Of a DNA stretch of 64,000 nucleotides, positions 23,760 through 32,355 are shown in pieces. This DNA comes from an uncultured Clostridia bacterium (GTDB lineage: Bacteria; Bacillota; Clostridia; Oscillospirales; Ruminococcaceae): the NCBI GenBank assembly GCA_937906945.1, contig CALCUE010000026.1, forward strand, positions 1 through 64,000. Reading direction: 5' to 3'. The notes under the pieces were generated by a model that worked only from the letters and a program-made list of their open reading frames with translations, did no database searches and was not told where the DNA came from. The first letter of the stretch is position 1, and each line of letters begins with the position of its first letter. The translations under genes were made by a program, and so were the position numbers.

Positions 23760-25991
23760 TTACCAATGGATTTGTTCAAAAAGGTCTCCGTCTTTCGGAA
23801 TAGCGCCGGCGGCCGGCAGGTTTCTGGTGCGGAACCGATGGGCGTTTTCCAGAATTCCTTCGGTAAAAGGTTTAGCGGAGGAGACAACAGCGTTCTTTTT
23901 AAGCGTCATAACGGCGACGCCTTGTGTATCGCGAGTCGCTTTGGAAGGAATGGAACCGGAATGGACCAACAGAAGACGTCCGTTGGAGGAGGAAAGTAAA
24001 AATTCGCCATCCTCTTCGATCCGGTAACAGGCAACCAGAGGCGATTTGTCGGAATATGCGGCCAGAAGACGTTTCCGGCGGGTTTTGGTCTCATAGGACG
24101 AAAGCGGAACCTTGGCGGCCTTACCATTCTCAAAGAAGAACATCATATAACCGCTGTATTCCTCCAGAATAACCATAAAAACAGCGCTTTCGCCTTCATC
24201 AAAGCCGAGCTTTGTGGGAATGTAATCACCCATGACGCTGGTTTTTGTATCGTCGAATTCCGAGGCACGGGATTTATAGACTTGGCATTTGTCGGTGAAG
24301 AAGAGAAGATCGACGTTATTATGGCTTTCTTCCGTGAGGATTATTTCGTCGCCCTCTTTCAACTTATGCTCACCGGACATCCGTAGCGACTGCGGTGTGA
24401 TTTTTTTGAAATATCCCTCTTTGGTGAAGAAAAGGGTGACCGGATAATCAGGGACTTCTGGTTCCGGTTCCTCTTCGTCGTTCTCCGTCACATAGATGAT
24501 TTCGCTGCGGCGGGGTTGATCATATTTTTTGCTGACTTCTTTCAATTCATCAATAATGATGTTGTTGATTTTTTGCGGATCGGCCAGAATGGATTCCATC
24601 TCATCAATATCTTTTTTAAGGTCCTCCATATCGGCGGTACGCTTCAGAATATATTCCCGGTTCAGATGACGAAGCTTGATCTCAGCGACAAATTCCGCTT
24701 GAATTTCGTCGATGCCAAAGCCAATCATCAGGTTCGGGACCACTTCGCTTTCGCTTTCGGTTTCCCGAATGATCCGGATGGCTTTATCGATGTCCAGAAG
24801 GATCTTTTTAAGGCCTTTCAGAAGATGCAGCCGATCTTTTTTTCCTTTCAGGTCAAAATAGACCCGGCGGCGGACACATTCCCGACGGAAAGCGATCCAT
24901 TCGATGAGAAGCTGTCGGACGCCAAGCACCATCGGAGCTCCGCCGATCAATACATTGAAATTGGCGGAAAAGACGTCTTCAAGGGGCGTACATTTATAAA
25001 GCTTTTGCATCAGAGCGTCGGGATCAACGCCACGCTTGATATCGATGGCAAGTTTTAAACCGGAAAGGTCTGTCTCATCCCGAATGTCGGAAATTTCCGT
25101 GATCTTTCTGGACTTGGAAAGCTCAATGATTTTTTCGATGATCGCTTCCACTGTTGTCGTGGCGGGGATCTCAACCACTTCGATGCAGCGGTTTTCCGTA
25201 TCATAGCGATATTTGGAACGGACACGGATACTGCCGCGTCCGGTTTCATAAATTTTATTGAATTCATCCCGGTCGTAAAGAACGAGACCGCCTCCGGCAA
25301 AATCCGGAGCGGGGAGAGAGGAAAGGATATCGTATTCAGGATCCTTGATCAGTTTGATGGTCGTATCACAGATTTCGGAAAGGCGGAAAGGGCAAATTTG
25401 GGAGGCCATACCGACGGCGATACCGACGTTGTAGTTGACAAGGACGGAGGGAAACGTGACCGGAAGCAGCGCCGGCTCTTTCATTGTGTTGTCGTAGTTG
25501 TCCACAAAATCAACGGTATCTTTGTCGATGTCACGGAAAAGTTCCGCGGCGATTTTATCCAACTTCGCTTCCGTGTAACGGGAAGCGGCGCAAACCATAT
25601 TGCGGGAATAGGCTTTGCCGAAGTTTCCTTTGCTGTCGATCCAAGGATATAGAAGAGCCGCGTAGCCACGGGACATACGGACCATGGTGTCATAGATGGC
25701 GGCGTCGCCGTGGGGGTTGAGTTTCATGGTCTGGCCGACAATGTTGGCGGATTTGGAGCGGGAGCCTCCGAGAAGACCCATCTTATACATAGTATAAAGA
25801 AGTTTACGATGACTGGGTTTAAAGCCGTCGATTTCCGGAATGGCCCGGCTGACAATGACGCTCATGGCGTAGGGCATATAGTTCTGTTCCAGAACATCCA
25901 CGATCGGCTGATCGACGACGACCCCGGCGTTTTCAAAATTCGCGGTCTGCTGTGGTTTCGGAAGTTGTTTTTCGGTTTTCTTTTTAGCCAT
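23760..25991 (-). CDS. parC: Type IIA topoisomerase subunit A (ParC/GyrA-like)
   Basis: A 743-residue DNA-cleaving subunit. The winged-helix core has 'IPEIDGFKPSHRKLLYTMY' and the catalytic Arg-Tyr pair at 138-139 in AASRYTEAKL. The C-terminal beta-pinwheel lacks a clear GyrA box (QRGGKG), which favours a topoisomerase IV-like decatenase over gyrase. The region equivalent to E. coli GyrA HPHGDSAVYD reads NPHGDAAIYD, so the quinolone-contact Ser is Ala and the first His is Asn. No parE lies next to it; the upstream gene is rlmH. It begins 18 bases after the rlmH stop. Confidence 0.9.
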   Translation of the reverse strand: MAKKKTEKQLPKPQQTANFENAGVVVDQPIVDVLEQNYMPYAMSVIVSRAIPEIDGFKPSHRKLLYTMYKMGLLGGSRSKSANIVGQTMKLNPHGDAAIYDTMVRMSRGYAALLYPWIDSKGNFGKAYSRNMVCAASRYTEAKLDKIAAELFRDIDKDTVDFVDNYDNTMKEPALLPVTFPSVLVNYNVGIAVGMASQICPFRLSEICDTTIKLIKDPEYDILSSLPAPDFAGGGLVLYDRDEFNKIYETGRGSIRVRSKYRYDTENRCIEVVEIPATTTVEAIIEKIIELSKSRKITEISDIRDETDLSGLKLAIDIKRGVDPDALMQKLYKCTPLEDVFSANFNVLIGGAPMVLGVRQLLIEWIAFRRECVRRRVYFDLKGKKDRLHLLKGLKKILLDIDKAIRIIRETESESEVVPNLMIGFGIDEIQAEFVAEIKLRHLNREYILKRTADMEDLKKDIDEMESILADPQKINNIIIDELKEVSKKYDQPRRSEIIYVTENDEEEPEPEVPDYPVTLFFTKEGYFKKITPQSLRMSGEHKLKEGDEIILTEESHNNVDLLFFTDKCQVYKSRASEFDDTKTSVMGDYIPTKLGFDEGESAVFMVILEEYSGYMMFFFENGKAAKVPLSSYETKTRRKRLLAAYSDKSPLVACYRIEEDGEFLLSSSNGRLLLVHSGSIPSKATRDTQGVAVMTLKKNAVVSSAKPFTEGILENAHRFRTRNLPAAGAIPKDGDLFEQIHW

Positions 25992-26009
25992 AGTATCCCT
26001 TTCCAGTGA

Positions 26010-26495
26010 TCATTTATGATACTTTCCTCCGGTGGAAATCTGAAAAGCACGATAAATCTGCTCCAGAATCAGCACACGGGAAATCTGGTGCGTAAAAGTC
26101 ATACGGGAGAGCGAAAGCTTCAGCTTGGCTCTTCTTTTGATTTCATCACAAAGTCCATAGGAGCCGCCGATGACGAACGTCAATTCGCTGGCGCTTTCAT
26201 CGGACATCAAAACGGAGAGCTTTTCGGAAAAAGCCTCCGAAGAAAGGATATCGCCCTCAATACAAAGCGCGACAATCGAGGCGTTGGGAGCGATTTTCGC
26301 GGCAATCGCGGAACCTTCCATTTCAATGCCACGGGCGATTTCGGATGGAGAAGGCTTTTCCGGCAGTTTATATTCCGACACTTCGGTTATTTTCAATTTG
26401 CAATAGGCGGAAAGCCTCTTTTCATATTCGGCGGCGGCATCCCGCAGATATTTCTCTTTCAGGTTGCCTACGCCAATGATATGGATGGTTCTCAT
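26010..26495 (-). CDS. rlmH: 23S rRNA (pseudouridine1915-N3)-methyltransferase RlmH
   Basis: A 161-residue SPOUT-class methyltransferase of normal length. The SAM-binding knot region is 'LTFVIGGSYGLCDEIKRRA', followed by 'LSLSRMTFTHQISRVLILEQIYRAFQISTGGKYHK', the C-terminal RlmH signature. It methylates pseudouridine 1915 in helix 69 of 23S rRNA. GAGGTGAACC lies before the ATG. It sits eight bases after walJ, which is its usual neighbour in Bacillota. Confidence 0.96.
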   Translation of the reverse strand: MRTIHIIGVGNLKEKYLRDAAAEYEKRLSAYCKLKITEVSEYKLPEKPSPSEIARGIEMEGSAIAAKIAPNASIVALCIEGDILSSEAFSEKLSVLMSDESASELTFVIGGSYGLCDEIKRRAKLKLSLSRMTFTHQISRVLILEQIYRAFQISTGGKYHK

Positions 26496-26503
26496 GGTTC
26501 ACC

Positions 26504-27295
26504 TCAAAGTACGATCGTTTCCGAAAGCTCGTTCCGGGGTGCCGCGAAAAGGCGGTAATCAGAATCTCTTCGGATACCGGCCATGGAAAGCTCGGATACA
26601 GAGGTCTCTACGGCAAGCGCGGGGATATTGTTTTCCTTGCTCAAATGGGCAAGAATGAAATAAGTTGTTCCGCTTCGAACAAGCTCGGGAAGAAAAACGG
26701 CACAGTCCGTGTTGGAAAGATGTCCCTTTTCACCGGCAATACGACGTTTCAGCGAATAGGGGTAGGGACCGGTCGCCAGCATATTTTTGTCATAGTTGGA
26801 TTCGATGAGGACGACATCGCTTCCAATAAGGCCATTTTTGGCTTCATCGGTCAGATAACCGGTATCGGTACAAATAGAAAATTTGTGCTCATCGGAGGTG
26901 ATGATCCGATAACCGAAACTGCCGACGCTGTCATGAGAGGTAGAAAAAGGTACCACCATCATACTGCCGATCAGTTCACCGTGCTCGTCCAGCTCGTGAA
27001 GTAAAGCATTGAATGGGACCAGATTATTGGCTACGAGAAATTTGAGCACCGCCGCGGAAGCATAGACGGGAATGGGGTAGTGACTCAAAAAAACAGACAG
27101 CCCTTTGACGTGGTCGATGTGCTCATGGGTAAGCAGAATGCCGGAAAGACTTTCCGGCTGGATATCACGGGACTTGAGACCGGAAACGATGGCACGGCAA
27201 CTGATACCGGCGTCAATCAGAATTCCACAGCCACAGGAGCCGAGATAATAGGCGTTACCGCCGCTGGAGCTTGCAAAAGTAAAAAACTTCGCCAA
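26504..27295 (-). CDS. walJ: Metallo-beta-lactamase-fold exonuclease, WalJ (YycJ) family
   Basis: A 263-residue protein starting at TTG 27295, because GGAGG lies eight bases upstream and the conserved family start 'FFTFASSSGGNAYYLG' follows immediately. The same frame extends upstream to 27667, but that part is antisense to murA. Metal ligands are in 'LLTHEHIDHVKG', 'TSHDSVGSFGYRI', the 'CTDTGY' Asp and 'ILAHLSKENN'. YycJ-type proteins are 5'-3' DNA exonucleases linked to mismatch repair and, by neighbourhood in other genomes, to WalRK. The walRK genes are not in this window. Confidence 0.88.
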   Translation of the reverse strand: MAKFFTFASSSGGNAYYLGSCGCGILIDAGISCRAIVSGLKSRDIQPESLSGILLTHEHIDHVKGLSVFLSHYPIPVYASAAVLKFLVANNLVPFNALLHELDEHGELIGSMMVVPFSTSHDSVGSFGYRIITSDEHKFSICTDTGYLTDEAKNGLIGSDVVLIESNYDKNMLATGPYPYSLKRRIAGEKGHLSNTDCAVFLPELVRSGTTYFILAHLSKENNIPALAVETSVSELSMAGIRRDSDYRLFAAPRNELSETIVL

Positions 27296-27359
27296 CAGGG
27301 TTTCCTCCGAACATAAGAATATACGGAGCGGTTTCAGAAAAACAGCTCCGCAGAATACA

Positions 27360-28646
27360 TCAGCCCGAATAGGCAGAAGAACCTTCCGGAACGGTGACGC
27401 GGTCAATATCAGCGCCGACGGCCCGAAGCTTATCGACCAGATTGGTATAACCACGTTCGATATGATGGATTTCCTCAATTTCCGTCGTACCATTGGCGGC
27501 CAAACCGGCAATGACCATAGCGGCACCGGCACGAAGATCAGCACAGCGAACACAAGCGCCGGTAAGATTGGAGACACCCTGGACAACGGCCACTTTTCCG
27601 TCAACGGAAATGGAAGCTCCCATGCGGCAAAGCTCGGAAATGTATTTGAAACGGTTGTCCCATACACCCTCGGTCACGATGCTGGTGCCATCGGCAAGAG
27701 CGAGAAGGGTTGTCATCTGGGGCTGCATATCCGTTGGGAAACCGGGATAGGGCATGGTCTTGACGTTGACATGCTCAAAATGGTCCACTTCACCGGAAAC
27801 ACGGATGGAATCGTCGTACTCAATGACGGAAGCACCGGTTTTGACCAGTTTCTCCGTAATGGCTTCCAAGTGCTTCGGAATAACGCCGCGAATGAGGACG
27901 TTGCCGCGGGTAGCGGCGGCGGCGACCATATAAGTACCGGCCTCGATCTGGTCGGGAATGATGGAATAGTTGGCTCCATGAAGCCGTTCTACGCCATGGA
28001 TTTTAATGACATCGGTGCCGGCACCGCGGATATCCGCGCCGAGAGAGTTCAAAAAGTTGGCAAGATCGACGATATGCGGTTCTTTCGCGACGTTTTCAAG
28101 GATTGTGAGGCCTTTGGCCCGGACAGCCGCCAACATGACGTTGATGGTGGCACCGACAGAAACCACGTCAAAATAGATATGACTGCCGATCAGCTGTTCC
28201 GCGTTGAGAGAAACGGATCCATGGCCGATGTTGACATTGGCGCCAAGAGCTTCAAAACCTTTGATATGCTGGTCAATAGGACGGACGCCGAAATCACAGC
28301 CACCGGGAAGGGGAACATTAGCCTCACCGCATTTTCCGAGCAAAGCGCCGAGAAAATAATAGGAAGCACGAAGCTGACGGGCCAGATCTTCCGGCACTTT
28401 ATGCGAATTGATATCACTGGTGTCGATAAAAACAGAAGTGCGGCTTACAATGCGTACCGTGGCACCCATCAGCGAAAGCATATCATAAAGCGTATAGACA
28501 TCACTAATATCAGGAATATTTTCCAAAAGGCAGGGACCTCCGGCCAGAATGGTGGCCGGAATGATGGCGACAGCGGCGTTTTTGGCACCGCTCACCTGAA
28601 TATCTCCACGAAGAGGATTGCCTCCTCTGATTACAAATTTATCCAA
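27360..28646 (-). CDS. murA: UDP-N-acetylglucosamine 1-carboxyvinyltransferase MurA
   Basis: A 428-residue enzyme, the first committed step of peptidoglycan synthesis (PEP transfer to UDP-GlcNAc). It starts at TTG 28646 behind AAGGGGATAG. The substrate-binding Lys-Asn is in 'VSGAKNAAVA' (Lys 22), and the catalytic, fosfomycin-targeted Cys 117 is in 'LPGGCDFGVRPID'. 'GFPTDMQPQMTTLLALA' and 'LRAGAAMVIAGLAANG' are the other signature blocks. With Cys retained it should be fosfomycin-sensitive. It is the first gene of a probable operon murA-walJ-rlmH-parC. Confidence 0.96.
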   Translation of the reverse strand: MDKFVIRGGNPLRGDIQVSGAKNAAVAIIPATILAGGPCLLENIPDISDVYTLYDMLSLMGATVRIVSRTSVFIDTSDINSHKVPEDLARQLRASYYFLGALLGKCGEANVPLPGGCDFGVRPIDQHIKGFEALGANVNIGHGSVSLNAEQLIGSHIYFDVVSVGATINVMLAAVRAKGLTILENVAKEPHIVDLANFLNSLGADIRGAGTDVIKIHGVERLHGANYSIIPDQIEAGTYMVAAAATRGNVLIRGVIPKHLEAITEKLVKTGASVIEYDDSIRVSGEVDHFEHVNVKTMPYPGFPTDMQPQMTTLLALADGTSIVTEGVWDNRFKYISELCRMGASISVDGKVAVVQGVSNLTGACVRCADLRAGAAMVIAGLAANGTTEIEEIHHIERGYTNLVDKLRAVGADIDRVTVPEGSSAYSG

Positions 28647-28738
28647 ACTACTATCCCCTTAAGAAAGTTGATTCTTGTAACTTGTCTTTTTTGCCGCTGT
28701 TTAAGAAAAATGGCGACAAAATCCACCTTAACAACGAT

Positions 28739-28744
28739 ATTATA
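28739..28744 (-). promoter_or_regulatory. Extended -10 promoter element for murA operon
   Basis: On the minus strand TATAAT is preceded by TG one base away (TGATATAAT), with only a weak TTTTCT at the -35 distance. The leader to the murA start is about 85 bases. The rest of 28660-28913 contains nothing else I can support. Confidence 0.55.
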
Positions 28745-28913
28745 TCATACCAAATGGAAAAAGAAAAGGTTTTTATTGATAATATATTCAATTAACCGGA
28801 AATATCATTCGAAAAACACTTCTTCAAAAGGGGAGTGCCGGGTCGGGATTTTCCGGAACAAGAGATTTTTGACGAGAACTTCTGAAGTGGAGAAAAGAGA
28901 AGATTTCACATAC

Positions 28914-28960
28914 AAGAAACGGCATAGTTGGTTCAAATATAACCAGCTATGCCGTTTCTT
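28914..28960. terminator. Long stem-loop downstream of the hydrolase gene
   Basis: A 20-bp stem with one G-T pair (arm AAGAAACGGCATAGTTGGTT) and a seven-base loop. It lies 58 bases beyond the stop of the minus-strand lipoprotein gene and upstream of murA. On the minus strand TTTCTTG follows, so it is a plausible terminator for that gene. Confidence 0.75.
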
Positions 28961-29017
28961 AATTTTATAATGTTGGTTCGGAATCGGATAGGTCAGATTC
29001 CAGGCAAATCATAGGGG

Positions 29018-30421
29018 TTATTTTCCCAGGAAGTCATAGGAAGGAAGCTCACTGAAGACAGGTGCTTCCAGCTCGGGGAGATGTTCGATGCCATCCAAAG
29101 TAATTTTGAATCGTAAAGCTTCGTTTTCAAAAAATCTTACTTCTATCGTTTGTTCGGTCACGTCAACAACTTCGGTAAATGTTGATTCCCAGATGCCGCC
29201 TTTTTGTTCCTTTTGAATCCGGGTCATTGCTTGAATTTCAGCGTTCGAGGCATTAAAGAGCTGCGCGATGACATCTTCATACTCTTCATCAAAAAGAAAA
29301 TCGTAAGTTCCTCCCTGAAATTCGCCTAAGTTTTCGCTTCTCGGATCAAAATGATATTTTTTGCAATTGTCATAATCAGTGTAGAACCATGAGTAGGAAA
29401 TTCTTCTCATCAGGTCGTACATCTGGCTTGTGCTGTCCACATTGTCGATCAAAGACTGAATGGTCATAAATCTTCCTTCGCCCGATTTCATGTCTTCGCG
29501 CTGATAGGCCCACCAATTCAAGTAAAAGTTTGCCTGTGCCAGGGCGTGGATTTTGCAATTCTTTTCCTTGTTCGTTTGACCAACACCAATCCAATCGATT
29601 TTGGAAACATCTTCTTCATCGATCCAATTCACAGCCAAAACTTTTTCATCATCCGACACATACTCGTTGTAAACATCACCCAAAAAGCCTATTGCGGAGA
29701 ATTCGAGCAGAGCAGCATGCGTTTTACCGGTGTCAGTGCTGTCTGAAATGATGAAACAATAATTCCAATAACCGTCTTTTGAGTAAATATCCAAAGTTTT
29801 AACATACTCTTTGGCTTCGGCAACGGTTTTGCAATGTTCCGCGATGTAGCGCGGCAGTTCAAACATGTGAACTCTTCTTTCACCGTCGGGATTGGTGCCT
29901 TTTAATGAAAACTGATCGTTTCCGGCAAAATCACATTCGGCGTGTCTCATGTTCACTTCGATGTGAAGTCCCTGGTCGTTCATTACGTCATCGCAAAGGA
30001 AGGGGAGGATGTTTTTGAACTCATCGCTAATGCCTTTTTCTTTGACTTCGTCGTAAAGCGGAGCGTAGTCACGGAACGTATAGGCAAGTCCGATCGTTTT
30101 ATATCGACCGTCACTGGCGTTGGTTCTGACAATATAGGCGGGTTTGTCAGCGATGTTTAAATCCATGTTTCTGCCAACGATTCGATGTCCGTCAGACAGC
30201 TCCTTGGTGACCGCGGTGCATCCGCCGCCCCAGTTATCATTGTTTTCAGCCCAGAACTTGTCGCCGTAGTCGTAATTGACACGATCATAGTTTACTTCAA
30301 AAATACGGCTGTTTTCTTCAATTTCCGTGATTTTAGTAAAGCTGTTTTTACTATCGCAGCCAAAAAGCGTGGTAATTAACAAAATGCATAGTAAAACTGA
30401 GAGTATCCGCTTAAATTTCAT
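29018..30421 (-). CDS. Choloylglycine-hydrolase-like (Ntn amidohydrolase) lipoprotein
   Basis: A 467-residue protein with a lipoprotein signal ending TTLFGC (Cys 22). The nucleophile region 'GGGCTAVTKE' places a candidate catalytic Cys at residue 68, followed by 'IVGRNMDL' with the Arg and Asp of the linear amide C-N hydrolase family (compare bile salt hydrolase GRNLDY). Bile salt and penicillin V hydrolases start with the Cys after Met removal; here an N-terminal segment of about 46 residues after the lipid Cys would have to be cleaved to expose Cys 68. The substrate is unknown. The start has only a weak ribosome-binding site. Confidence 0.8.
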   Translation of the reverse strand: MKFKRILSVLLCILLITTLFGCDSKNSFTKITEIEENSRIFEVNYDRVNYDYGDKFWAENNDNWGGGCTAVTKELSDGHRIVGRNMDLNIADKPAYIVRTNASDGRYKTIGLAYTFRDYAPLYDEVKEKGISDEFKNILPFLCDDVMNDQGLHIEVNMRHAECDFAGNDQFSLKGTNPDGERRVHMFELPRYIAEHCKTVAEAKEYVKTLDIYSKDGYWNYCFIISDSTDTGKTHAALLEFSAIGFLGDVYNEYVSDDEKVLAVNWIDEEDVSKIDWIGVGQTNKEKNCKIHALAQANFYLNWWAYQREDMKSGEGRFMTIQSLIDNVDSTSQMYDLMRRISYSWFYTDYDNCKKYHFDPRSENLGEFQGGTYDFLFDEEYEDVIAQLFNASNAEIQAMTRIQKEQKGGIWESTFTEVVDVTEQTIEVRFFENEALRFKITLDGIEHLPELEAPVFSELPSYDFLGK

Positions 30422-30494
30422 ACTTTGTTTTCTCTTTTCTATTCATTTTTCGCCTTTTTATAACTTCCTTGAGTGGCGGAAGGGAAATGCTCTT

Positions 30495-32207
30495 TTATGG
30501 CTTATAGCCGATATAAAGTCCGGGGTCAATGTATTGCCCGTTGATACGGATCTCAAAGTGGAGATGAACGCCGGTGGCGTTACCAGTTCGACCCATAGCG
30601 CCAATGACGTCGCCTTGGTTGACATACTGATTTTTTGCGACATAAATATCGTTCATATGGGCATAAAGGGTCTGGACACCGTCACCATGATTAATAATGA
30701 CATGGTTTCCGTAACCGGTTTTTCCCCATTTGACCGTAACGACGGTACCGGCCGCCGCGGCGTAAATATTGGAACCTTTTCCGCATCCGGCGATATCCAT
30801 GCCGGTATGGCCTTTATAGCCCCAGATTCGGCAACTCACATAGCCGCCGATAGTCGGCCAGATGAAGCCTTTTTTGGTTCCGGCACTGTTGCCACCGATG
30901 ACATTGATAACATTCTTGGTCCCCTTGGTAATTTCACGGGGAACAGGATCTTTCAAAACCTCGGTAGTGAGCACCTGTCGTCCAACAACCACACCGTCCT
31001 CATAAGTGACAAGAGCGGTGACAAGCTGTTCGCCGGGTACACCGGCTTTGGTGACCTTGGAATAAGTCGTATAGTATTTGTCGCTGTATGTATAGTTGGT
31101 GCCAAAAGGAATATCTTCGGTATAGACTTCCCGACGGGTATTTGTAACGTTGAGAAGAGAAACGGAACGGGAAACAACCAACTGTTCACCGACATGAATG
31201 GGGTTTCCTTCCAACCCGGGGTTCATATTATAAAGTTCCCGGGTACTGATGCCGAATTCATCGGAAATGGTAGAAGGCGCGTCACCGGCTTCGACGGTGT
31301 AATATTTTTCCCCTTCGATTTCCGTGTTGATCATATTTTTGAACTCAGAAGTGGCCATGATGGACGAAGTGGGGAAAATGCCATCCGTCAGAGTGATCTT
31401 CTGAACGAACTGAAGCTTCGCCTCGGTGTCACCCTCGTCCCGATATTGTTCCCGGTATTCATTGAGCACGCCTAGAAAACCATCCGGTTCATCGGTGGAA
31501 CCGACGAATTTGTCGTCAATATAAAGGCCATAGCCCTCATAGATACTGGTACCGGAATTGGCCAAAATGATGTTGGCGAGATCCTCGGGCTCAGTCAATT
31601 TTAAGCTGCTGACCGGAACGATAGCGTACTGAGGGACGACGTTATCAATGTTGGTAACTTCGTCGGAAGTACGGCTTCGGACGATCTGTTCCGCTTCGGT
31701 ATAGGTGTTTTCATCCTGAACGTAAGCCAAAACTTTGTCACCGGATTTCAAAGCGAGTCCATATTCCAGTGACTGGAAATACTGGAAGGTCACGATGAGA
31801 AAAACAATGGCAAGAATCGGCGCGACATAGTTAAAAATAGTGGCTAAAATTCGGAAAACAAAGGAAAACCAGCATTTCAGCAAAAGACCGACAGCGGAAA
31901 AGTTTTTAGAGAAGCTGTTCTGTGGCGCTTTTTTCAGTGTATTGACCGCGACGTCCGCTTGCTTTTGATAAGCTAAAAAGGCGTGGTACTGTCCGGTGAA
32001 AAAGTTCGTGACCGAAGAACGAAAATGGATCCATGTATGACGAAAAAAGTTGCTGATATATTGTTTCGACTCTTTGAAAATATAGGTAATCCAGTGTAAA
32101 AAGCCACGGATCTGACGTAAAAAACGAAGGCCAACAAGATAGAAAAACTCATAGATCCGCAGATAAAGATACTCTAAAGTGGATTCTATTCCTTCTTTTT
32201 GGGACAA
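30495..32207 (-). CDS. M23 endopeptidase with LysM and G5 domains
   Basis: A 570-residue envelope protein starting at TTG 32207, five bases after GGAGGTG; an upstream TTG at 32228 lies before that site. A basic cytoplasmic N-terminal part precedes a transmembrane helix ('LATIFNYVAPILAIVFLIV', about residues 125-150). LysM ('YTVEAGDAPSTISDEFGIS') and G5 ('VYTEDIPFGTNYTYSDKYY') domains follow. The C-terminal M23 domain has zinc motifs HTGMD, LYAHM and HLHFE. It should cleave cross-bridges in peptidoglycan. The ordering LysM-G5-M23 is common in Clostridia. Confidence 0.93.
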   Translation of the reverse strand: MSQKEGIESTLEYLYLRIYEFFYLVGLRFLRQIRGFLHWITYIFKESKQYISNFFRHTWIHFRSSVTNFFTGQYHAFLAYQKQADVAVNTLKKAPQNSFSKNFSAVGLLLKCWFSFVFRILATIFNYVAPILAIVFLIVTFQYFQSLEYGLALKSGDKVLAYVQDENTYTEAEQIVRSRTSDEVTNIDNVVPQYAIVPVSSLKLTEPEDLANIILANSGTSIYEGYGLYIDDKFVGSTDEPDGFLGVLNEYREQYRDEGDTEAKLQFVQKITLTDGIFPTSSIMATSEFKNMINTEIEGEKYYTVEAGDAPSTISDEFGISTRELYNMNPGLEGNPIHVGEQLVVSRSVSLLNVTNTRREVYTEDIPFGTNYTYSDKYYTTYSKVTKAGVPGEQLVTALVTYEDGVVVGRQVLTTEVLKDPVPREITKGTKNVINVIGGNSAGTKKGFIWPTIGGYVSCRIWGYKGHTGMDIAGCGKGSNIYAAAAGTVVTVKWGKTGYGNHVIINHGDGVQTLYAHMNDIYVAKNQYVNQGDVIGAMGRTGNATGVHLHFEIRINGQYIDPGLYIGYKP

Positions 32208-32239
32208 ACCGACACCTCCTTTTTTCAAATTTCTTTCCT

Positions 32240-32268
32240 ATTATAGCGGTATTCAACAATAAAATCAA
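32240..32268 (-). promoter_or_regulatory. Promoter for the M23 gene
   Basis: On the minus strand TTGATT, a 17-base spacer and TATAAT end 33 bases before the TTG start. Confidence 0.7.
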
Positions 32269-32323
32269 GGGAATTAACAGTTTTTTATCAATATTGGAAA
32301 ATAATGGGAAATGCTTGCCGATA

Positions 32324-32352
32324 AAAAAAGAGCCCCAAGGGGGCTCTTTTTT
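32324..32352 (-). terminator. Terminator of the BMP-type importer operon
   Basis: AAAAAAGAGCCCC pairs with GGGGCTCTTTTTT around a three- to four-base loop, directly beyond the last permease gene. Confidence 0.9.
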
Positions 32353-32355
32353 GCA

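Noticed and set aside
27296..27667. Upstream extension of the walJ frame
   Set aside because: This part overlaps murA on the same strand in another frame, and the TTG at 27295 has a GGAGG at correct spacing just where family similarity begins.
27462..28970. 502-codon plus-strand open frame across murA
   Set aside because: Antisense to murA with no ribosome-binding site; low-complexity shadow composition.
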